Source of the DNA: Phycisphaerae bacterium
GTDB lineage: Bacteria > Chloroflexota > Anaerolineae > 4572-78 > J111
NCBI GenBank assembly: GCA_028285035.1
Contig: JANQQF010000078.1
Location: 218,126-282,125 of the forward strand
DNA length: 64,000 bases
Reading direction: 5' to 3'
Part shown: positions 8,403 through 18,113 of the stretch, in pieces
How the letters are laid out: every line of letters begins with the position of its first letter
Numbering within the stretch: the first letter of the stretch is position 1
Position numbers and translations under genes: made by a program
Notes under the pieces: generated by a model
Databases searched by the model: none
The model's input: only the letters and a program-made list of their open reading frames with translations
Told to the model about the DNA's origin: nothing

Positions 8403-10042
8403 AAGGAGGACACCTCAAAGATAAGAAATCCGTTAAACGTTTTGACTAATTTTAGTCGAGGGTGTGTCTCTTCTTGTTCGTAAATCTCAGCTAACGGGGC
8501 GGGACGATTGGGGCCTAGAATTAAGTAATCAACCGCATACTTATCCACAACTTGCAAGGTTACCTCTACATCCTCATAAGGAACAACAACACTTAAACCA
8601 CCGCCATGATATTGATAGGCTGGGGGGTTATTAATCATCACCAACGCCTCGGCATTCTGCTCAGTTACCCAATTTGCAATTACCGGATATTGCTGATCGG
8701 CTTGGTTCCAGACATCATTTTTTAGAACTCGATTGTAGTAAACAAGACCACTTAGTCCCATGGCTATGAAGAGCAAGCCTATGCCGAGAAATTGTTTAGC
8801 AAATGTCGTCCGCCAGTGATAACGCCACTGCCCTACCCAATTTAATGTAGTATCAAGCCCAACCATCGCTAGGGCATAAATAAAAGGAAGTAAGGCCGCT
8901 CCTGAATGAAAAAGCCCACCGAGGGCACCAGGAAAGGCAAAAATGAGGGTCATCGCAATAAAGAGCAATACCCCATAAAGGGTAATCAATTGCACTAAAT
9001 GATGCTGTCGTAAACGCCACAAACCAGCGAGGGTTAATGGCGTGAGAAAAATCATGAACCATTCGGCAAGCACCCGTTGTGCATTTGCAGACAAGACCCA
9101 TAAACGCCCTTGCCAAATTTTGGGCCACCCTTGATCAATAAAATTTTGCAAGGTCAATTCTTGATTATAACCAAAGAGGCCGTTGTACGAGCTAAATAAA
9201 TCGGTTGAAGTTAGAAGCCATATCGTTTTTGTACCGCCCGTTGGGAGGGGGGTACCGATAGCTAACCAGTTGCGGATGAGCCAGGGAGCAATAGTCAAGC
9301 CATAACCAAGTAGAATCACTGTAAAAACCCGAAGGATTACTGAATATTTAGTAAGCAAGAGAGGGAGCAGAACAAGACAAATTGTGATGAACAAAAGGGG
9401 ACCATCAGCCCTGGCTAGATGCCCTAAACCGATAAAAATTCCAGATAAAAATGGGTAGAGGTAATGATGGCTTGACCGCTTATCATTTTCAGCTTGGGAC
9501 GCCACTTCACTGTCAGCGGTCAAGCCAAGCCAAGCAAAAAATAGAGCCAATGCGCCAGCTAGGGCAAAAGGGGTGAAATTGTCAATGGCGGTCCAAAAGG
9601 GAAAATAAAAAGCGCTAAATAACATAAATAACGAAGCTAAACGAGCTTGCCAGCGCTGCTTTGACAGTGAAAAAGAGATCCAATAAGTTAGGGGGATCAA
9701 GAGAGCCGAGAGAATAATGAATGGGATTTGAGCCGTTCGATAACTCATTCCGCCAAAAATCATGCCAGTTGCCGCAATCATTGAGGTGAGGGGCATCCAG
9801 TAAAGATGGCTGGGACGAGGAGGAGCCAGAGCATCTCCCAGGTAATTCCAAATAAATTTTTCCGTAAACCCTTCGCCTTCCACTAAATTCACAGCGTTGA
9901 CGTAGGAGTATGAGGCGTCCATATAGTTAGGTTGTTGTTGGGGGAGCGCCGCGAGGGTGCGAATAAGTAGCGCACAAATAAATAAAATGATGATTTCTCG
10001 CCGGATAGGGGGAGATAAAATTTTTTGATAATTAGATGCCAT
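8399..10042 (-). CDS. GT-C / GT39-like membrane glycosyltransferase
   Basis: 547 aa polytopic membrane protein. The first external loop has NYMDASYSYVNAVNL, with the likely catalytic Asp42, and later PPRPSHLYWMPL. A C-terminal soluble segment (~455-547) includes a PAPLAEIYE patch. It is similar in layout to ArnT/PMT-type transferases that use polyprenyl-phosphate sugars. The ATG at 10042 follows the upstream stop by one base and shows no strong ribosome site, so it probably depends on coupling. Confidence 0.78.
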   Translation of the reverse strand: MASNYQKILSPPIRREIIILFICALLIRTLAALPQQQPNYMDASYSYVNAVNLVEGEGFTEKFIWNYLGDALAPPRPSHLYWMPLTSMIAATGMIFGGMSYRTAQIPFIILSALLIPLTYWISFSLSKQRWQARLASLFMLFSAFYFPFWTAIDNFTPFALAGALALFFAWLGLTADSEVASQAENDKRSSHHYLYPFLSGIFIGLGHLARADGPLLFITICLVLLPLLLTKYSVILRVFTVILLGYGLTIAPWLIRNWLAIGTPLPTGGTKTIWLLTSTDLFSSYNGLFGYNQELTLQNFIDQGWPKIWQGRLWVLSANAQRVLAEWFMIFLTPLTLAGLWRLRQHHLVQLITLYGVLLFIAMTLIFAFPGALGGLFHSGAALLPFIYALAMVGLDTTLNWVGQWRYHWRTTFAKQFLGIGLLFIAMGLSGLVYYNRVLKNDVWNQADQQYPVIANWVTEQNAEALVMINNPPAYQYHGGGLSVVVPYEDVEVTLQVVDKYAVDYLILGPNRPAPLAEIYEQEETHPRLKLVKTFNGFLIFEVSSL

Positions 10043-10043
10043 C

Positions 10044-11138
10044 TTAGATAAAAAACCGGAGATACACTAATGAGGCTAACCACAATAATGTATAGTTGAG
10101 AATAGTATGCTGATGATGTACTGCTGCAAAAAGAATAGTAGCTACAACAAGGCCGCTGGTCAAACGCAACACTCCAGGTAAATCAACATAGGTTGAAAAT
10201 GGTAAGGTAATCATCAATAAAAGATGTAGCCCCAAAATAATAGCAGTAGCTGAGATTGGTTGTTTGAAGAAAAATTTAACTAATGTGAAAGATAAACCAA
10301 GACAGGGAATTAAAATCAATGGCCCAAGCAGTAGAAGTACAATCAAAAGAGTCTCAGTATTCTGCAATCCAAATGACAGTAATCCCCCAAAGGGTATGAT
10401 ATTAAAGCTTGTGGCACCAGCCCCCCCTGAACGAAGACCAAAATTGCCCAAGGTTATCCACAGAATTAACTGTAGAAGTAAAAACGGTGTCAAACTAATA
10501 AAGCTGATTTCAACCCATATGCGCCATTGGCGTTTTGCTAGGTAGTACAACAAATAACCGGCAACAAACAAAATGGCCGTTTCTTTTGCCAGAATAGCCA
10601 GAGCAAAAAAAGCCGCCCCAATTCGATAACGTTTTCCTTCCAGAAGGTATATGCTAAATAAGGAAAATGTTAAAGACAGTGGTTCATTGAGGTCCAACCG
10701 TAGGCTCACTAATTGGCCAACAAAAAGTCCAACAGGGAGAGCATACCAAGTACTCAGTCGATGTGAGGCTAAAATTAAGGCCATTGTCTGAGTTCCTGCA
10801 GTCAAAGCGACGATATTTATCCCAATCAAAATCCAGGGCAATAGTGAAACTTGCCCAAAACTCAAGGCTAAAGCCAGAAGCGGGTACAAAATGCGTTGGT
10901 ATCGATACGCAGGGACATCCAAGTATGGAACGGCCCCTAATGGATCACGTGCAATTTGGTAGACAAATTGGCCATCATAGCCAACAGTGCCATTAGGGTC
11001 ACTTTGTCCGTAGAGCGTGCCGAGACGGACAAAAGCCATTGGATCCCATTGATTAGTGGCTAAGATGATTAAGGTAAACACAACAGTAAAAATCAAAACA
11101 AGAATGGTTGGCCAAAATGTACGTCTCGATATAGACAT
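10044..11138 (-). CDS. GT-C type membrane protein, copy A of a duplicated module
   Basis: 364 aa from the ATG at 11138, which has GAAGGA 12 nt upstream and starts 16 nt past the previous stop. Longer in-frame starts would run back into the upstream gene. The first loop carries GTVGYDGQFVYQIARDP with Asp55, then PYLDVPAYRYQRILYPL. The rest is a chain of hydrophobic helices. A second gene with the same motifs lies at 25748-26857, and both directly follow a DUF2079 gene, so the pair is a duplicated two-gene module. Probable polyprenyl-phosphate-sugar-dependent transferase, substrate unknown. Confidence 0.75.
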   Translation of the reverse strand: MSISRRTFWPTILVLIFTVVFTLIILATNQWDPMAFVRLGTLYGQSDPNGTVGYDGQFVYQIARDPLGAVPYLDVPAYRYQRILYPLLALALSFGQVSLLPWILIGINIVALTAGTQTMALILASHRLSTWYALPVGLFVGQLVSLRLDLNEPLSLTFSLFSIYLLEGKRYRIGAAFFALAILAKETAILFVAGYLLYYLAKRQWRIWVEISFISLTPFLLLQLILWITLGNFGLRSGGAGATSFNIIPFGGLLSFGLQNTETLLIVLLLLGPLILIPCLGLSFTLVKFFFKQPISATAIILGLHLLLMITLPFSTYVDLPGVLRLTSGLVVATILFAAVHHQHTILNYTLLWLASLVYLRFFI

Positions 11139-11154
11139 TGGTAAATTTTTTCCT

Positions 11155-12663
11155 TCAAAAATCGCAAGGTTGAGTAGGTGTGAAACTTGTCGTTGTGCGT
11201 GGGACACCTCGTTTGAATAAAAGTAGCCCATCATCATTAAAAATTAAACCATAATTTTCATTTGAGAGAAATTGATTTAGTTGTAAACAATAGTCCTCAA
11301 TATAGTCGTACGGAATTAAATCACCTTGCAAATCAAAAGCGACATAATCGGCAGATATATTTTCTTGGGATACCTTGGGTAGAATAAAAATCCATGTTCG
11401 CTGACTTAAATGCGGGGCCAAATTATTTTGAGCCGCTACAGATGCATTTGGCGGAATTTTAGCAAACATCGTGTGGGCTATCCGATGATGTTCGGTCACC
11501 TGTGGCCACTCAAAATAATTACCAATAGGGGTATAACCAAATTGGACTTGGTAAACCATAGTAACAATAAGTATCATTGCAAGAAGCGCATTTTGCACAA
11601 AGGTAGACGAAGCATATCGCAATCTTGAGCTGGCAAAATTTACCACATGTCTGACCCCATTGATACTTGCCACCACAACGAATGGCACAATTGAAGCTGA
11701 GTAATGAAATCGATCTAGCTGATAATTAGGAGGATAGGCTGAAAGTGTATTAATCAATATTTCAGGGAGAGCGATCAGCAAAACTAGAGGGTTAAGTAAG
11801 GCTGTGAAAGCCACTGGCATAGTAAGACGTATCCAATAATTTAATCGATCTCCTGAAAAAATAAATTGTAATACGCCAATGGGATTGAGCATCAAGCTAA
11901 TTATCACTTCCCCCAAACTGTCTCCCCACTGACCATAGCGCCCAAGTTGAATATTATCACCAATCGGGCTAAGCGCGGGAATAATAAAAAAGTTCGCTAA
12001 AAGAAACCATAAAGCAGCTATACCTCCAATTATAAAGCCCCAACGAATTTGCCGTTGAACAAAAAAAATATATCCACCCAGCAAAAGTATCAATAACGGT
12101 ATATTCTCTTTACATCCCATCGCCAGTAAGGCCATCAGCAAGACCCATCGATACTGTTGACGATAAACAAACCATAAAGTCCAGCTTAACAGGGGTGGGG
12201 CCAAGGTAACACCGTGAAAATCAAATAGTATCGCTCCTTGCAAGGCAGGAAAGAGAAGATAAATAATTGTGTAAACGATTCCAGCTAGGCCACTGTCTAA
12301 TTTCTCATAAGCTATCAAAAAAATGGGGAGCGCGCCTGCAGAGACAATAATGACTTGGACAGCTAATAAGGTTTGAGGATAAGGAGCCAACGCATAAATG
12401 GGTGTCAGCAAAAGAAGTGTTGGTTCAAGATGTGCTGCCCACCGACTCGTAATATTTTCTACGGTTGTCATGGCTAAGGGATAGCCATGCACAGTATTCC
12501 ACATTGCTTGACTATAGTTTCCCAGATCAAAACCAGCTGTCTGAAACGCTCTATGCTTTTGCAGCGCATAACGAATAAAGAAAACGTTATAGATTGCTAA
12601 AATTAGGCCTAACCCAATTAGCGCAAATGTGATTGATTTCAGGGAACGCACATTATTTATCAT
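11155..12663 (-). CDS. DUF2079 membrane protein, copy A
   Basis: 502 aa, polytopic. It shows the DUF2079 signature in the first loop: AGFDLGNYSQAMWNT (Asp46), then SRWAAHLEP (His77, Glu80) and FDFHGVTLAPPLL. DUF2079 belongs with the GT-C-like membrane proteins and has no assigned reaction. The C-terminal soluble tail has VAAQNNLAPHLSQR and ends with LLLFKRG, patterns shared with its paralogue at 26854-28365. Followed directly by the GT-C gene above, as in the other copy. ATG start; upstream gap 97 bp. Confidence 0.85.
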   Translation of the reverse strand: MINNVRSLKSITFALIGLGLILAIYNVFFIRYALQKHRAFQTAGFDLGNYSQAMWNTVHGYPLAMTTVENITSRWAAHLEPTLLLLTPIYALAPYPQTLLAVQVIIVSAGALPIFLIAYEKLDSGLAGIVYTIIYLLFPALQGAILFDFHGVTLAPPLLSWTLWFVYRQQYRWVLLMALLAMGCKENIPLLILLLGGYIFFVQRQIRWGFIIGGIAALWFLLANFFIIPALSPIGDNIQLGRYGQWGDSLGEVIISLMLNPIGVLQFIFSGDRLNYWIRLTMPVAFTALLNPLVLLIALPEILINTLSAYPPNYQLDRFHYSASIVPFVVVASINGVRHVVNFASSRLRYASSTFVQNALLAMILIVTMVYQVQFGYTPIGNYFEWPQVTEHHRIAHTMFAKIPPNASVAAQNNLAPHLSQRTWIFILPKVSQENISADYVAFDLQGDLIPYDYIEDYCLQLNQFLSNENYGLIFNDDGLLLFKRGVPRTTTSFTPTQPCDF

Positions 12664-12760
12664 CAGGATAGTCTCAGGTGTTAGCGTGAGGGTTGGTCCA
12701 ATGAAATCAAATAGAGAAAATAAGATCGAGCCATTGTGAGGATCAGTTGAATAGGGTATT

Positions 12761-14320
12761 TCATAGATAGGGTTGGTTAACCATTTGTAGTTTTTCTTTC
12801 AACACCTTTTGTCTATCTTGAAGTGCGGCCTGAACATCGCTGGGCAGTGTCTCTCTAGCTAAATATAAATCCTCAGTCTCCTCTGGATCATTAACTAAAT
12901 CATACATTTCATACTCATCTTCAACATCATCATACCCAAAGTAATGGATCAATTTATATCGCCCTGCAATCATCACGACACTGGCATTGGTCAAAGCGGT
13001 CTGTTTCGGATTTTGTTTAGCCTCAACTGAATAAATAACACGCTCCTCATCCCTCTGCAAGTTCACAAATGGAGGCATAATCTGACCTTCAACCCAGTTT
13101 GGTATGGGTTGATCTGTGGCGTGTAGCAATGTTGGTAATAAATCAATACAACTGGTTGGGGTATAAATATCTTCTTGTTCTTGCTGGTTCGGCTTGGAAA
13201 TTATTAATGGTACATGGATGAGCGACTCATACATTGTCGGTGTAACGTGACCGTGAATACCTCGTTCAAACAACTCCCCATGGTCGGATGTGAAGACAAC
13301 ATAGGTATTATCTAAAATCTCTGTCTCCTCCAGGAAATCATACAATCGTCCAAACTCTGCATCAGCATAGGCTAGATGTTGGTCATACTCTCGCCTCTGA
13401 AAAATCAGCTCCTCTTCGGACCGATACCCTGAAAAAAAGCGAGGGGATTTGGTCTGAGGGAGCCAATCATCATCAAACAATTCCGTGAATTCACGACGAG
13501 GCCGATAAGGATCGTGCGGGGGATATAAATGGAAATACCCTAAGAAGGGCCGAGGCGAATTAGAGATTAACGCCATAATCCCATTAATAGCGTGCTCAAG
13601 AATAAAAAGCATTGTTGTCCGGGTAGTCTCTTGTACTCCTTTTGGAAACAGATCTAAATATTGTTGATTGAAATTATTCTGTTGCATACGTAATCTTATT
13701 CTGTCTAAAATTCCGAATAAGAGCGACCCTCGAGATGGATATCCAGTTAAATCGTGATACAAGTAGTCATCAGTCAGGTAAGCGGTACGGGCATCATTGG
13801 GGAAGATATGAGGCAACATTTGACTATCGAATAAGGCAAATTTGCTAGGATCAAGCAGAAGATCAATGTCCTCCCTAAATTGATCAAGGAATAATTGAAC
13901 CATCAAATTATGAGTGTAAGCCATTTTATAATAGGTGTCACCAGCAAATGCATTAAACAGATTTTTCTGACGATAAGCGGCAGAGACTGTACTATCGAGC
14001 GAAAAGGCGCGATGCGACCAGGGATAACTGCCAGTCAAGAGGGAAGCTGTACCAGGGACAGTATAATTCCCTGCAGCGTAGTGGGCGTGATAAACTGTCG
14101 ATTTCTCGGCAAACCGAGCTAAGTGGGGGGTTGTCTCACGCTGATAGCCGTAGAGTGACATATGTTTGGCTGAAAGTGTGTCAAACACAATGATTAAAAT
14201 ATTTGGCACATTTTGTGTCTGGAATAAAGGGTTGGCTTTGCCAACAAAAGTTGGCTCCTTATCTAGGAAAGGGAAAAGCGGTATCAAGGATAATAATTTA
14301 AGAAAATCACGTCTATTCAT
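12761..14320 (-). CDS. Sulfatase-fold (alkaline phosphatase superfamily) exported enzyme with Thr nucleophile
   Basis: 519 aa from the ATG at 14320, with AGGAG 7 nt upstream. The N-terminus MNRRDFLKLL plus a hydrophobic stretch looks like a Tat signal, so it acts outside the membrane. Metal ligand Asp47 lies in IIVFDTLSAKHMSLYGY; the sulfatase box CxPSRxxLLTG is replaced by TVPGTASLLTG, with Thr87 at the nucleophile position; the second metal site is FTSDHGELF (~346). Lacking the Cys/Ser that becomes formylglycine, it should not be a type I sulfatase. Thr is used by LTA synthase and phosphoethanolamine transferases, so a phosphotransferase or phosphodiesterase acting on surface glycans is more likely (inference). 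Confidence 0.82.
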   Translation of the reverse strand: MNRRDFLKLLSLIPLFPFLDKEPTFVGKANPLFQTQNVPNILIIVFDTLSAKHMSLYGYQRETTPHLARFAEKSTVYHAHYAAGNYTVPGTASLLTGSYPWSHRAFSLDSTVSAAYRQKNLFNAFAGDTYYKMAYTHNLMVQLFLDQFREDIDLLLDPSKFALFDSQMLPHIFPNDARTAYLTDDYLYHDLTGYPSRGSLLFGILDRIRLRMQQNNFNQQYLDLFPKGVQETTRTTMLFILEHAINGIMALISNSPRPFLGYFHLYPPHDPYRPRREFTELFDDDWLPQTKSPRFFSGYRSEEELIFQRREYDQHLAYADAEFGRLYDFLEETEILDNTYVVFTSDHGELFERGIHGHVTPTMYESLIHVPLIISKPNQQEQEDIYTPTSCIDLLPTLLHATDQPIPNWVEGQIMPPFVNLQRDEERVIYSVEAKQNPKQTALTNASVVMIAGRYKLIHYFGYDDVEDEYEMYDLVNDPEETEDLYLARETLPSDVQAALQDRQKVLKEKLQMVNQPYL

Positions 14321-14331
14321 CCAAGTTCTCC

Positions 14332-14862
14332 TCAAATATTACGAAATACCACAATTGCAACACCAATCAAGGATAGGGGGACGTAGATATACAAAAATAT
14401 CGTTAATCTTTCGAGAAAGAAATACAGCCGCTCTTCTATTTGTTGATAGCGATAGAGAAGATAGGAGATTAATAAAGCAACCAGCACCACTTCACTCCAT
14501 AGCCACACTTCTCCAGGTAATATGAGATACCAATCAGTGCTGTACTGAAAAATGGCCAATAAAATAGCAGTAATTAAAACTAGGGTACCCCCACGAGTCC
14601 CAAATTTATTCCGCAATAAATCCGCTGGTAAGATAGCAGCCAGAATGATCAGGCAACACAAAATCACCAGACTCTCCAAAAGATTGAGAGTAAAGGTATA
14701 AGCAGCGATATTCAAAATATCCCAAACGGTTAAGTGGAGTAGCCAAGCAGGTAGCCGATAGAAAAATATGAGGATTGACCAGCTATAAATTGCCACAACA
14801 CACGAAGCAAAAACAAGCGTAATATCTTGAAGCGAAGCAAGCCGATCTTTAAAAATAGCCAA
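14332..14862 (-). CDS. Small polytopic membrane protein of unknown function
   Basis: 176 aa with about five hydrophobic helices. No family recognised. The start is a TTG inside the end of the upstream phosphodiesterase gene (14-bp overlap), and no in-frame ATG follows. It sits between two alkaline-phosphatase-superfamily genes. The downstream enzyme has only a signal sequence and lacks the membrane bundle found in LTA-synthase-like proteins, so this protein could supply a membrane anchor or partner. That role is a guess from position. Confidence 0.65.
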   Translation of the reverse strand: MAIFKDRLASLQDITLVFASCVVAIYSWSILIFFYRLPAWLLHLTVWDILNIAAYTFTLNLLESLVILCCLIILAAILPADLLRNKFGTRGGTLVLITAILLAIFQYSTDWYLILPGEVWLWSEVVLVALLISYLLYRYQQIEERLYFFLERLTIFLYIYVPLSLIGVAIVVFRNI

Positions 14863-16684
14863 GGCTCTCTAATCTTTCTTCAATGACTTTTTGATCTTCA
14901 TCAGTAAACGCAGGGGGAGGCTGTGAGCCATTTGAGCCAAGATAGTTATCAATAGCCAAGGCTGGAAAATCGCGATAAGATGGGTTAGGAAAGTTATGTA
15001 GCCCTTGATTCGAGAAGATGACACCAGGCACAGCCTGTGGGGCAATGCAATGATCAGCTCCCCAATGATCGTTATTTGATTCAAGGGTATCTTTTGCCCA
15101 ACCTCCCAACCCTGTTTGCGCGGAAGCCCGGTAGCCTGGCGAGAAGCCAATTACAAGGTCTGGTCCATAATTAGTAAATGGGCCTTCAAAAGCTTCTGCC
15201 TGAGACCAAACTTGTTGTATGACTGGCCGACCATCCGGTCCTCTCCAAGCTAATAACAAGTCTCGGAGCTTATTGAAAATTTCCTCTTTCTGATCCGCTT
15301 GAATCAAGCCTTGCCCTTCTCGATCCTTCAGATTTAAGTAGATACTATTGAGACCAATTGCATAAGCTTGTGTTTGTGACCAATTTACATGCTTGAAACT
15401 GCCCGTCTCATGGGGTTCAGTGATCGTCAGAACTCCTTGTTCAATTAACCAACGATTGAGATGTACTTTGTAGTTAAAATCGGCAAAGCCATGATCAGAG
15501 ACCACAATAACTCGAGTTTGGCTATGATTTAGGTCGGCAAGACGTTGTGTCACTCTTCCCACTAAGACATCCAATTTTACATACCAATTTTCAAGAACAT
15601 CTGGGCGATCCCGCCAAAACATATGTTGTACTCTATCAAGAGAGTCGAAGACTGAAGCTAGAATACCCTCCTGAAAATGTTGCAATTGATTGAATAATAT
15701 TTTTTGACGAGTTTCAAAGATCGAGTCACATAAATCAAGAAATTGATCATCAGAAATACAGTTATCTTCCAAACCAATGGTATCTTGAGGCCACCCTAGG
15801 GTAAGAAATGGCCCGTCTTGCTGCCAAGTTCGCTTAACAAATCCTCGTGGGGTGGCATATGGCCAAGGGGAGTGCAAGGGATGTAGTTGCAGGGGCAAAG
15901 CATACAACTTAACTTCAGGGTGTATCTGGGTAAGAATGATACGCGTCAAAACCCGAATCGTCAGATAAAAATTTGGTTTAAATGGAATGGATAAAATTGG
16001 ACTCCACTGTCCTGTAATTAACTCGACAGATTGTTTACCCACCGTCACCCGAGCTGATCTATCACTCACCACATCCACCTGTAAATTAAGGCTCATTTGC
16101 TGAGCGCCCCTACGTTTCTTTTGCACTGGTCCCCGCAGTACACCTGTGTAACGATTTGATGTCTGTTTGTTTAGCAATTCGACGGCCGTTTTATGACTTT
16201 CGGAAAATGGATCAGCCTCTGATGAGAATAGTATGCCCACACCTAGCCGACCATGAATGTCAGGTGTACCTAATCCGGGGAAGGTTCGAACGGGTGACCC
16301 TAAACGCGCTGGAAAGGTAACAGGCCACCATAAAGCTGTTGCTGGAAATCCTTTATCCACTGCGTAATCGAAGATAGTCTGGGCACTAAACGGAGGAACA
16401 AATTGTGTTCCAGCCAACCCTTTTTTTGTTGGTAGTAAAGACACATTTAAGGCATATGATTTTGGATCACGATGAACAAAATCAAAAATGCCGTGTGCTC
16501 CTGGATTGAGGCCTGTAGCGATACTTGTCCAAGAAACCTCACTTTGGGGTGGGTTAGTCACCTCAAAACGGCTATATCCTTTCGCCGCCACGTACTTGGT
16601 CAGGTTTGGCAATTTACCCTGCTCTACCAATTGTTCAAATATGGTCGGATCAAAAGCATCAAAGCCTAATACTAACGTTTTCAT
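14849..16684 (-). CDS. Type I phosphodiesterase / nucleotide pyrophosphatase family protein
   Basis: 611 aa, alkaline phosphatase superfamily. Metal site LVLGFDAFDP (Asp9) at the N-terminus; nucleophile region SEVSWTSIATG followed by HGIFDF; second metal site VVVSDHGFADF (~396); a C-terminal NNDHWGADH segment. No signal peptide or membrane helix is seen, so it appears cytosolic. These enzymes hydrolyse phosphodiester or pyrophosphate bonds, and in polysaccharide loci they occur beside flippases and glycosyltransferases. Its ATG shares one base with the stop of the small membrane protein gene upstream (TAATG), so the two are coupled. Confidence 0.85.
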   Translation of the reverse strand: MKTLVLGFDAFDPTIFEQLVEQGKLPNLTKYVAAKGYSRFEVTNPPQSEVSWTSIATGLNPGAHGIFDFVHRDPKSYALNVSLLPTKKGLAGTQFVPPFSAQTIFDYAVDKGFPATALWWPVTFPARLGSPVRTFPGLGTPDIHGRLGVGILFSSEADPFSESHKTAVELLNKQTSNRYTGVLRGPVQKKRRGAQQMSLNLQVDVVSDRSARVTVGKQSVELITGQWSPILSIPFKPNFYLTIRVLTRIILTQIHPEVKLYALPLQLHPLHSPWPYATPRGFVKRTWQQDGPFLTLGWPQDTIGLEDNCISDDQFLDLCDSIFETRQKILFNQLQHFQEGILASVFDSLDRVQHMFWRDRPDVLENWYVKLDVLVGRVTQRLADLNHSQTRVIVVSDHGFADFNYKVHLNRWLIEQGVLTITEPHETGSFKHVNWSQTQAYAIGLNSIYLNLKDREGQGLIQADQKEEIFNKLRDLLLAWRGPDGRPVIQQVWSQAEAFEGPFTNYGPDLVIGFSPGYRASAQTGLGGWAKDTLESNNDHWGADHCIAPQAVPGVIFSNQGLHNFPNPSYRDFPALAIDNYLGSNGSQPPPAFTDEDQKVIEERLESLGYF

Positions 16685-16941
16685 TATTCAGGTTCCATAT
16701 CGCCGGCTTGTTGCTCAGATCGGCCCAATCGCTCACGGAAAAACCGTTTACTTCGAGCGAATGCCTGTCGGATTTGAGCCGAAAAAAACAGGATAATGCC
16801 AGAGAAAAAAGTAAAGACAACAGCCAGAAGTTGGAACAGCATTCCGCCTGAATTAGGATCAATATAAGCTAATGCAGCTTGAGGCCATAGTATTGTGATG
16901 ATAAATGCAAAGCTAACTGATTTAATGAGTATATGTTTCAT
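16684..16941 (-). CDS. Small membrane protein paired with the phosphodiesterase
   Basis: 85 aa: a signal-like or first helix ending in AALA, then YIDPNSGGMLFQLLAVVF, a second helix and a basic, charged tail. Short proteins with a Y[IL]DPxxGxxLxQ motif recur next to type I phosphodiesterase genes in bacterial glycan loci (recalled, not checked). Function unknown; perhaps a membrane tether for the enzyme encoded immediately downstream with a 1-bp overlap. Confidence 0.72.
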   Translation of the reverse strand: MKHILIKSVSFAFIITILWPQAALAYIDPNSGGMLFQLLAVVFTFFSGIILFFSAQIRQAFARSKRFFRERLGRSEQQAGDMEPE

Positions 16942-16962
16942 AATTAATACCTTTCGAAATCA

Positions 16963-17373
16963 TCAAATATCCCGATGCGCCCCTTCCAGACTGTCGTAGG
17001 GTTGCTCAGCAGATGAGGATTTTTCTTGTTGGTTGGTAAGTTGTTCAACTTGCCATGTCAGTAAGGCCACCTGTTGCGCGAGTTCAGTTTCTCGCTCAGA
17101 TATTTGTGAAATAACAGTTGAGTAGTGAAGTACAATCAAAAAGAGAAATGATGAAATAACCATCTGCATTGTTGTCAGATGATGGAGCTGAAGCAAGATT
17201 GAAATCTGATATAACACTTCAGGAAAAATGGTAAACAGAAAAATAACAACTCCTGACAAAATCCACAACAATGAGTATTCCTCGCGCAGCCGACGACGAC
17301 GAATTAATTCAAATGTCATAGACAACACAAATGTACTTAAAACAATTAAAACAATTCTTTGAATTACAGTCAT
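16963..17373 (-). CDS. DUF2304 membrane protein
   Basis: 136 aa. Three hydrophobic helices with the DUF2304 pattern FELIRRRRLREEYSLLWIL, then a C-terminal coiled coil (~88-118). DUF2304 genes are routinely coupled to a GT2 polyprenyl-phosphate glycosyltransferase, as here: the ATG overlaps the GT2 stop by 4 bases and has AAGGAGA upstream. Likely the membrane partner of that enzyme (family knowledge plus position). Confidence 0.88.
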   Translation of the reverse strand: MTVIQRIVLIVLSTFVLSMTFELIRRRRLREEYSLLWILSGVVIFLFTIFPEVLYQISILLQLHHLTTMQMVISSFLFLIVLHYSTVISQISERETELAQQVALLTWQVEQLTNQQEKSSSAEQPYDSLEGAHRDI

Positions 17374-18101
17374 TTTGTATCTCCTTCCCAGACAGTGGCT
17401 TTAAATACATCAATTGATACAGCTAACAGCACTTTTACCATATAGTAAAGACCCTTAAAGAATGAGATAGATGAGATTCCCCCCATACGTTCCCGCATAA
17501 ATACTGGTACCTCTATAATATGAAATCCTTCTCGGAGTAACATAACAATTGCTTCAGGTTCTGGATAATCACGAGGATACATGTAGGCCAAAAAATTAAT
17601 AACATCTCGATTAACGGCTCGAAAGCCCGAGGTAGTATCCTTAATGGTTTGGCCTGATAAAGCAGATATAATAGTCGCTAGAATACGAATACCAATTAAA
17701 CGTGTCCACGGAGCATCATACTCACCACCCTCAACAAATCGTGACCCAATTACCATACCAGCCTTTTCTTGAATGAGTGTGGTTACCAAGCGTTCAATCT
17801 CCTGGGCAGGGTGCTGTCCATCACCATCGACCTGAACTGCAATATCATAATCCATTTTAGCCGCAAACTTATATCCTGTTTGAACCGCCCCCCCAATACC
17901 AAGATTGTATGGTAGATTTAGCACCGTTACACCTTTCGCTTGGGCAATATCAGATGTCGCGTCTTTAGAACCATCATTAATGACAGCGATATCAGCCCAA
18001 GGTACATTAATTCGTATTCGATCAATAACATGCCCCAAGCTTTCGGCTTCGTTATAAGCAGGAACAATAATTAAAGTTGTTAGTAGATGCTTTTGGTTCA
18101 T
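17370..18101 (-). CDS. GT2 glycosyltransferase, polyprenyl-phosphate sugar synthase type
   Basis: 243 aa from the ATG at 18101; a TTG three bases earlier is less likely. It shows the GT-A fold: IIVPAYNEAESL, INDGSKDAT, metal/nucleotide-binding QVDGDGQHP (Asp92/Asp94), then GSRFVEGG and TTSGFRAVNR. This resembles dolichyl-phosphate mannose/glucose synthases, which load a sugar onto undecaprenyl phosphate at the inner face. Such products are the donors for the GT-C enzymes around it. The C-terminal ~30 residues are amphipathic, so DUF2304 next door probably holds it at the membrane. Confidence 0.88.
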   Translation of the reverse strand: MNQKHLLTTLIIVPAYNEAESLGHVIDRIRINVPWADIAVINDGSKDATSDIAQAKGVTVLNLPYNLGIGGAVQTGYKFAAKMDYDIAVQVDGDGQHPAQEIERLVTTLIQEKAGMVIGSRFVEGGEYDAPWTRLIGIRILATIISALSGQTIKDTTSGFRAVNRDVINFLAYMYPRDYPEPEAIVMLLREGFHIIEVPVFMRERMGGISSISFFKGLYYMVKVLLAVSIDVFKATVWEGDTK

Positions 18102-18113
18102 CAATCAAGATTA

